NCBI GenBank assembly: GCA_050633205.1
Contig: JBOEGA010000032.1
Span: 1 to 10,822, forward strand
DNA: 10,822 nt
Direction: 5' to 3'
Origin: CBDHHC01 sp050633205
Lineage (GTDB): Bacteria; Pseudomonadota; Alphaproteobacteria; Rhizobiales; CBDHHC01
Part shown: positions 6,905-10,822 of the stretch, piece after piece
How the letters are laid out: every line of letters starts with the position of its first letter
Numbering within the stretch: position 1 is the stretch's first letter
Translations under genes and position numbers: made by a program
Notes under the pieces: generated by a model
Databases searched by the model: none
What the model was told of the DNA's origin: nothing
The model's input: only the letters and a program-made list of their open reading frames with translations

Positions 6905-6911
6905 AATTGAG

Positions 6912-7781
6912 TTGACTGATTATAGTCCCGTTTTGTTATGTAATTCATTCTGCTTGCTTGGTGAGTCTCCTGTTTGGGATTCTTCAAGTGAAACGCTTTT
7001 TTGGACAGATGTGGTTGGCAAAAAAGTCTGGCAGTGGTCTCAAAAACAAGGAGCGTCCAGTGGTAATGTATCACAGTCCGTTGGGGGGCTAGCAAGAGCA
7101 TCAAATGGTAAACTCGTTGTGGCATCTGAGCGGGGGGTGGGCTTTTATACGCCGGGGATGACTGAAATCAATATGATTGAGAGTGATTTATCTCCAGCGG
7201 GTACTTTGATGAATGACTGCAAATGTGATAGACAGGGCAGATTAATTGCAGGTTCAAAAATCTTGCAGGGCAAAAAGCGTAATGCCTGTCGCTTTGTAAT
7301 TGACAAAGGGACAGTCAAAAATACCAAAAGGGGCTATCTGATATGGAATGGGCCAGCTTTTAGTCCCGAAGGAGATAGGGTATATTTTGCTGACTCGCCA
7401 ACCAGAAGAATTTTTCACGCTAGCTATAATATAAAAAAAGGACATTTTGGATGGGCCAGGACTTTTACTAAGCTTAGTGATGATGAAGGCTATCCGGATG
7501 GCATGACTATTGATGCGGAGGGTAGACTTTGGAGTGCGCGATGGGGCGGTTGGTGTGTTGTCCGTTATGATGCCTCCGGAAAGGTCGATTTAAAGATTCA
7601 ATTGCCAGTACCTAATCCCACATCGCTAACATTCGGCGGTCCAGACTACAGAGATCTATACATTACGTCTGCCAGAGAAGGGTTATCCGAGCAAGAGCTT
7701 GGTGATGCTCCTCTATCGGGTGCTGTGTTCGTTATTCGGACTGAAAATCAAGGTCTCGAGGAAGTTACATATTCGGTATAG
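6912..7781 (+). CDS. SMP-30/gluconolactonase-family lactonase
   Basis: Six-bladed beta-propeller metal-dependent lactonase of the SMP-30/gluconolaconase/LRE group, 289 residues from the TTG at 6912. Numbering that residue as 1, the metal and substrate ligands of the family are all in place: E18 in LLGESPVWD, N101 in LMNDCKCDRQG, N146 in WNGPAFSPEG, and D196 in GYPDGMTIDAEG. GRLWSARWGG and the closing AREGLS are also family-typical. It probably hydrolyses a sugar-acid lactone in the cytosol. With a uronate dehydrogenase nearby on the same strand, an aldarolactone is an attractive substrate, but gluconolactone or a pentonolactone fits equally well on sequence alone. It is divergent from the PqqD operon. 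No signal peptide is seen. Confidence 0.85.
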   Translation: MTDYSPVLLCNSFCLLGESPVWDSSSETLFWTDVVGKKVWQWSQKQGASSGNVSQSVGGLARASNGKLVVASERGVGFYTPGMTEINMIESDLSPAGTLMNDCKCDRQGRLIAGSKILQGKKRNACRFVIDKGTVKNTKRGYLIWNGPAFSPEGDRVYFADSPTRRIFHASYNIKKGHFGWARTFTKLSDDEGYPDGMTIDAEGRLWSARWGGWCVVRYDASGKVDLKIQLPVPNPTSLTFGGPDYRDLYITSAREGLSEQELGDAPLSGAVFVIRTENQGLEEVTYSV

Positions 7782-7785
7782 TAGC

Positions 7786-7831
7786 AGGGCAATACTCGAC
7801 TGCAATTGGCACGGAAGAGAATTGCTGCCCT
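7786..7831 (+). terminator. Imperfect hairpin just after the lactonase
   Basis: Starting 4 bases past the lactonase stop, AGGGCA (7786-7791) pairs with TGCCCT (7826-7831), and GCAATT (7802-7807) with AATTGC (7820-7825). The arms stack on the 3' side, with a 10-base bulge on the 5' side. Only a weak T-rich stretch follows. It may end lactonase transcription; the missing U tract lowers confidence. Confidence 0.3.
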
Positions 7832-7918
7832 CTTGTATCTTGAGCTGTTATTAGGTGAATAATTGCCGTGCAGGGTAATTTCAAAAACGTGGTCAGCTAA
7901 ATGTAAAGTGCTGCCCCA

Positions 7919-7935
7919 AAGGCTTTTTAAGCCTT
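7919..7935. terminator. Hairpin between lactonase and recombinase genes
   Basis: AAGGCTT, a TTT loop, then AAGCCTT form a perfect 7-base stem 9 bases beyond the recombinase stop, between two converging genes. It could act in both directions. No run of U follows on either strand, so efficient intrinsic termination is uncertain. Confidence 0.4.
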
Positions 7936-7944
7936 AAAGCTATA

Positions 7945-8562
7945 CTAAATATCGACTTTTTCAGCTATTTCCAATGCATCATCAACTTCAACACCAAGAT
8001 AGCGAACGGTACTTTCAATTTTTGTATGTCCGAGAAGAAGTTGTACAGCTCTTAAGTTTCCTGTTCGACGATAAATTAGTGTGGGTTTGGTTCTTCTAAG
8101 GGAGTGCGTTCCGAATATTTGAGGATCCAAACCTATACCTGCAATCCAGTATGAAAGTAATCTTGCATATTGCCTGGTTGAGAGATGTGTAAGCTTTCGT
8201 CCAGGAAAGAGATAATCCGTAGATTTATTTCTGTGTCTTAGGAGGTCATCAACTGATTGTCTGGTATGTTCCGTAAGTTCAAATTTTACCGGATGCCCTG
8301 TTTTTTGTTGGCGAATACGAGCTCTGTCATTCGCATATCCAAGTGGAGCTACATCGCTGACCCGGATGCGGACAAGATCACAGCCTCTCAACTTACTATC
8401 AATTGCCAAATTAAAAAGAGCCAGATCACGAACCTTGCCATCAAGTTGCAATTTTGTCCGAATGGCCCAAACATGTTTGGGCTGTAAAGGAGGCTTTGCT
8501 CCTGTGAGTTTACCTTTATTCCATGGTATTTTTTTACCAGTTGGTGTCAATTCATCATTCAT
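7945..8562 (-). CDS. Short tyrosine recombinase / phage-type integrase
   Basis: A 205-residue site-specific recombinase consisting mainly of the catalytic domain. The active site is complete: R59 in SKLRGCDL, K87 in QQKTGHPVKF, H153 and R156 in GTHSLRRTK, H179 in LLLGHTK, and the nucleophile Y188 in STVRYLG. It lacks most of the N-terminal core-binding domain of larger integrases, as is normal for this widespread short proteobacterial group. The ATG at 8562 is preferred because AAGGAG (8570-8575) lies 7 bases upstream; the adjacent in-frame GTG at 8565 is the alternative. No excisionase, phage gene or att site is visible beside it, so its substrate is unknown. It may mark an old integration or a small solitary cassette. 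Confidence 0.88.
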   Translation of the reverse strand: MNDELTPTGKKIPWNKGKLTGAKPPLQPKHVWAIRTKLQLDGKVRDLALFNLAIDSKLRGCDLVRIRVSDVAPLGYANDRARIRQQKTGHPVKFELTEHTRQSVDDLLRHRNKSTDYLFPGRKLTHLSTRQYARLLSYWIAGIGLDPQIFGTHSLRRTKPTLIYRRTGNLRAVQLLLGHTKIESTVRYLGVEVDDALEIAEKVDI

Positions 8563-9124
8563 CACTTATCTCCTTGCCTTGAAATGAAAATAGACACTTT
8601 TATGGTACATAGGAGAACTGTATCTCTGGCATCGATTTTTGTCTTAATACTGAGGGATAAATTTGAAGAATGGTCAGGTGTAGATGTGTTTTACTCGCAG
8701 TAAACTATGCAAGTTGATAAGGTCACCTAACCCCATTACGAGATTCCGGTCCTCCCCTAATCGCCAACATTTGATCTTGTTATCTGGACGGAGGAAACGT
8801 GCCAAGAGCGGTCAAAAGAAACAACATACGAAACAGCTCGTTTCTCATAATCCAGATTTATAGCTGACATTTTTGTTTTCAACTTTTCAGACATGTGGAT
8901 AGGTTGTTTTGATAGATCATTCGCTGATTTTAAATAAGCAAGTGCTATGTGTAAATCTTAAAAACAAAGTATTTCACACAACCAAGACTCATTTCAATCA
9001 GTGTAAAAATTCAAACGTCACCTGCAATATGTAGCTTTGTGAACTCAATTTGAAATTTTGCTAATATAGTCGTGGATGTGCGTTGCGCAATTGGGCTACT
9101 CTAAACTAAAAGTATTCATTAATT
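8563..9124. other. Intergenic stretch between recombinase and mscL
   Basis: Nearly 560 bases without a supported gene. Two short frames, 8584-8703 and 8799-8867, are noted elsewhere as unconvincing. The right part is strongly AT-rich. No tRNA or repeat array was recognised. An 8-base palindrome TTGCGCAA occurs near 9083-9091. Confidence 0.5.
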
Positions 9125-9154
9125 TTGACAATGGTGAGGTATATAGATTATAGA
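9125..9154 (+). promoter_or_regulatory. Predicted sigma-70 promoter of mscL
   Basis: A consensus TTGACA at 9125-9130 is followed after 18 bases by TATAGA at 9149-9154. TAGAAT at 9151-9156 is an alternative -10. The position, about 36 bases before the mscL start, suits a short leader. Confidence 0.6.
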
Positions 9155-9177
9155 ATGGCGTTTAATTAATTATGGTT

Positions 9178-9181
9178 AGGG
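9178..9181 (+). promoter_or_regulatory. Shine-Dalgarno deciding the mscL start
   Basis: AGGG lies 8 bases before the ATG at 9190. The in-frame ATG at 9172 would place this site inside the gene and has no ribosome site of its own. Confidence 0.55.
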
Positions 9182-9189
9182 TAGCAAAA

Positions 9190-9597
9190 ATGTCATTTCT
9201 AAAAGAATTCCAACAATTTGCAATGCGCGGTAACGTGGTTGATATGGCCGTGGGTATTATTATAGGTGGAGCATTTGGAACAATAGTTAAATCGCTTGTG
9301 AATGATGTAATAATGCCGCCAGTAGGTATATTGCTTGGTGGTATTGACTTCTCCGATCTTGCCATCACGCTTAAGTCAGCAGTTGGGAAGGATCCTGCAG
9401 TGATGCTTAAATATGGAGCTTTTATCAACTCTGTGATAAGTTTTTTGATAGTAGCATTTTGTGTGTTCTTGCTAGTAAAGACTATGAATGAAGCAAAATC
9501 TCGCTTTGAGACAGAAAAAGAAGAAGAAACAAAAAAAGAACCTCCAAGAAATGAAGTATTGCTTGAGGAAATTAGGGACCTGCTTAAGAGTAAATAA
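9190..9597 (+). CDS. mscL: Large-conductance mechanosensitive channel
   Basis: Inner-membrane homopentameric channel that opens under membrane tension and releases solutes during hypo-osmotic shock. The 135-residue product is within one residue of the E. coli protein. MSFLKEFQQFAMRGNVVDMA contains the N-terminal amphipathic helix and the start of TM1. TM1 (about 15-45) has the tight glycine-rich pore lining VGIIIGGAFG. The conserved NDVIMPP follows, then the periplasmic loop with GGIDFSDL, and TM2 near 75-98 (SFLIVAFCVFLLVKTMN). A Lys/Glu-rich linker leads to the C-terminal bundle helix EVLLEEIRDLLK. It appears monocistronic with its own promoter. The decayed IS481 gene begins only 26 bases after the stop, and no terminator is seen between them. 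Confidence 0.97.
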   Translation: MSFLKEFQQFAMRGNVVDMAVGIIIGGAFGTIVKSLVNDVIMPPVGILLGGIDFSDLAITLKSAVGKDPAVMLKYGAFINSVISFLIVAFCVFLLVKTMNEAKSRFETEKEEETKKEPPRNEVLLEEIRDLLKSK

Positions 9598-9623
9598 AAT
9601 TTCTATACTAAAGATGAAATGTA

Positions 9624-10619
9624 ATGGTCTCGTATGATATCAGCTTGGATGCGGAACAAAAAAAGCGACTGGGCTGAGTGAAGCTTTATGAAGAGCTTGG
9701 CAATGCAGGATTAGTTTGTCTGCGCTGCGGGATCAGTAGTCCGACGCTGAGAAAGTAGCTCAAACGCTATGCAGATGCTGGTGTTGATGGGCTGTCTGAT
9801 CAAAGTAGAAAACCCTTAAGCTCTCCTAGAAGGAAAGTTTTTGATGAACAGAAGGCTTTGATCCTTTCCACGCGCGAGGAAAGAAAATTTGGTGTGAGGC
9901 GTATTCAGAATGAACTGAAACGCCTTCATTATTTTTCATTATCTCTTGCAACTATTCATAAAATTCTCACCAGAGAAAATGTAAAATCACTGACCGTAAA
10001 GCGCCACTACCGTAAACAACACAAACGGTATAACTGTAAAATTCTAGGCGAGAGAGTGCAGATGGATGTCTGCAAAGTTGCTCCAGGACTTTATCAATAT
10101 ACTGCTATAGATGATTGTACACGCTGGAAAGTTGTTGAACTGTATTCTCACCGCACTGCAAACAATACGCTCGACTTTCTTGATCAGCTCCTTGAGCGTA
10201 TGCCATTCCCTATCCAACGTATTCAGACTGATAGGGAGCGAGAGTTCTTTGCCTATGCTGTTCAGGAAAGACTTATGGATTGGGGTATCAAGTTCCGTCC
10301 AATTAAACCTCGCTCCCCCCATCTCAACGGAGAGGTAGAACGGACTCAAAGGACTGATTTGGATGAATTTTATTCTACGGTGGATATAGCAGATCCAAAC
10401 CTATCTGACCAGCTCGCAGAATGGGAATTTTATTACAACTGGCATCGTCCCCAGAGTTCTCTGGCAGGTAAAACACCATGTGAGAGGCATTCAGAATTAA
10501 TGGATAAAACGCCTCTCTGGGAAGAAGTCAGCAACACCTATGACCCAAGCAAAGAACGGATCAAGCAGCAGAATTATAGGATTGGCTCAGCAGTGAAAGA
10601 GTTGAAACCATGTCAGTGA
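9624..10619 (+). pseudogene. IS481-family transposase with two nonsense codons
   Basis: Read in one frame, 331 residues from ATG 9624 make a full-length IS481 DDE transposase. The N-terminus (MVSYDISLDAEQKKRLG) and helix-turn-helix part (VKLYEELGNAGLVCLRCG, then LKRYADAGVDGL) are recognisable. The frame is broken by TGA at 9675-9677 (codon 18) and TAG at 9756-9758 (codon 45); both stand where relatives have Trp. After these, the rve catalytic core is intact in frame: D148 in VQMDVCK, D203 in IQTDRE, and E239 in NGEVERTQ, with D,D(35)E spacing. The second Asp motif reads TDREREFF where relatives have Gly, a further departure. A TTG at 9858 could start a 253-residue fragment lacking the DNA-binding part. 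Loss of function is likely. Confidence 0.88.
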
Positions 10620-10635
10620 ATCTCACAGATTAACA
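10608..10635 (-). repeat. Candidate right terminal repeat of the IS481 element
   Basis: The minus strand starting at 10635 begins TGTTAATCTGTGAG and runs into the transposase 3' end. The TGT start and its position just past the stop fit an IS481 right end. Without a left copy to compare, this stays tentative. Confidence 0.35.
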
Positions 10636-10698
10636 GTCCTTAAAGTTTTTTTTCTCACATGCTGACATACGATCGAGAGCATTTTGAATGTCTTGATT
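10636..10698. other. Spacer between two insertion-sequence remnants
   Basis: Sixty-three bases with a run of eight T (about 10646-10653), which lies downstream of the IS481 transposase and might help end its transcription. CTGACAT at 10662-10668 is an inverted match to ATGTCAG at 10610-10616. No gene. Confidence 0.35.
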
Positions 10699-10718
10699 TG
10701 TACTAGCCTCGACAAGAT

Positions 10719-10753
10719 CTGACAGTTACCGATTTATCAGCGGTGATTGTCAG
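10719..10753. repeat. Strong 13-base-pair hairpin at the second IS end
   Basis: CTGACAGTTACCG and CGGTGATTGTCAG flank a 9-base loop. As plus-strand RNA all 13 positions pair, two as G-U wobbles; as minus-strand RNA those two positions are mismatches. It lies just past the transposase stop, inside the IS end. It may stop or shield against transcription entering from outside, a known device of insertion sequences. Confidence 0.55.
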
Positions 10754-10760
10754 TTCAGGT

Positions 10761-10822
10761 TTAGTTCAGATATTTCTCCTTCGCAGCTTGTTTTCCATCG
10801 ATAAGAGTTTGCAGTGGTGTTC
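10761..10822 (-). CDS. Transposase C-terminus (integrase-core type), cut by window edge
   Basis: The last 19 residues of a protein, TPLQTLIDGKQAAKEKYLN, ending in TAA at 10763-10761. A TPxQTLxDGK segment followed by a basic helix closes many integrase-core (IS481/IS3-like) transposases. Only this tail is in the window, so completeness cannot be judged. It differs from the C-terminus of the other transposase here, so the two elements are not copies of each other. Confidence 0.6.
   Translation of the reverse strand, partial: TPLQTLIDGKQAAKEKYLN

Larger units (their letters stand above)
9598..10635 (+). mobile_element. IS481-family insertion sequence, decayed, left end not recognisable
   Basis: The element is defined by its transposase and by a likely right end, where the minus strand reads TGTTAATCTGTGAG inward from 10635. 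IS481-type ends commonly begin TGT. No matching inverted copy exists in the 26 bases between mscL and the transposase start, so the left terminal repeat is lost, or too diverged to see. Boundaries are approximate. Confidence 0.6.
10699..10822 (-). mobile_element. Terminal part of a second insertion sequence
   Basis: The end of an element whose transposase reads leftward and leaves the window. The plus strand at 10699 begins TGTACTAGCCTCGACAAG, followed by GATCTGACAGTTACC; I associate this kind of end with proteobacterial integrase-core IS elements, from memory only. It carries a transposase C-terminus and a strong hairpin, described separately. Confidence 0.55.

Noticed and set aside
8584..8703. 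39-codon frame on the plus strand beginning ATGAAAATAGAC
   Set aside because: No Shine-Dalgarno on that strand and no recognisable product; it overlaps the probable recombinase promoter region.
8730..8785. Possible tRNA or tRNA 3' end serving as an att site for the recombinase
   Set aside because: A sequence ending in CGCCA looked suggestive, but no T-arm, anticodon arm or acceptor pairing could be built on either strand.
8799..8867. 22-codon GTG frame with a strong GGAGG site
   Set aside because: The ribosome site is good, but the frame is very short, ends quickly in TGA and has no recognisable content; it may be a relic of a longer gene.
1..10822. CRISPR array, rRNA or tandem repeat array
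   Set aside because: No regularly spaced direct repeats and no rRNA-like segments were seen on either strand.

Overview
The window reads as a moderately AT-rich chromosome segment from a proteobacterium, probably gamma or alpha. The grounds are the proteobacterial style of the MscL channel, the uronate dehydrogenase and the IS481-type transposase; no marker gene fixes the taxon. It looks like an accessory region: a sugar and peptide-tailoring type gene block on the left, a recombinase, and insertion-sequence debris on the right.

Layout. (1) 1-422, minus strand: the first 140 codons of a FabH-like ketosynthase running off the left edge. (2) 423-1176: a 750-base stretch without a convincing gene. 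(3) 1177-2061, plus strand: a uronate dehydrogenase. (4) 2096-6503, minus strand: a tight five-gene operon, in transcription order PqqD-like protein, HPr-kinase-like ATPase, GT2 glycosyltransferase, second GT2 glycosyltransferase, NTP_transf_5-type nucleotidyltransferase. Junctions are TAAATG, ATGA, TAATG and a 9-base gap. (5) 6504-6911: a divergent control region with several small inverted repeats. (6) 6912-7781, plus strand: an SMP-30/gluconolactonase-family lactonase with a TTG start. (7) 7945-8562, minus strand: a short tyrosine recombinase. (8) 8563-9189: intergenic, with a good promoter at its right end. (9) 9190-9597, plus strand: mscL. (10) 9624-10635: a decayed IS481-family element whose transposase has two nonsense codons. 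(11) 10699-10822: the terminal part of a second element, minus strand, with a strong hairpin.

Function. The uronate dehydrogenase would oxidise a hexuronate to an aldarolactone, and the lactonase could open such a lactone, so the two plus-strand genes look like consecutive steps of oxidative uronate catabolism. They bracket an oppositely oriented operon whose PqqD-like, HprK-like and nucleotidyltransferase genes resemble the accessory parts of peptide-modification loci, but with two glycosyltransferases in place of a cyclase or radical-SAM enzyme. The PqqD-like protein also carries a C-terminal tail that looks like a peptide substrate. This operon is the best candidate for an undescribed system: possible kinase, nucleotidyl and glycosyl modification of a peptide or glycan. 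That role is inference only.
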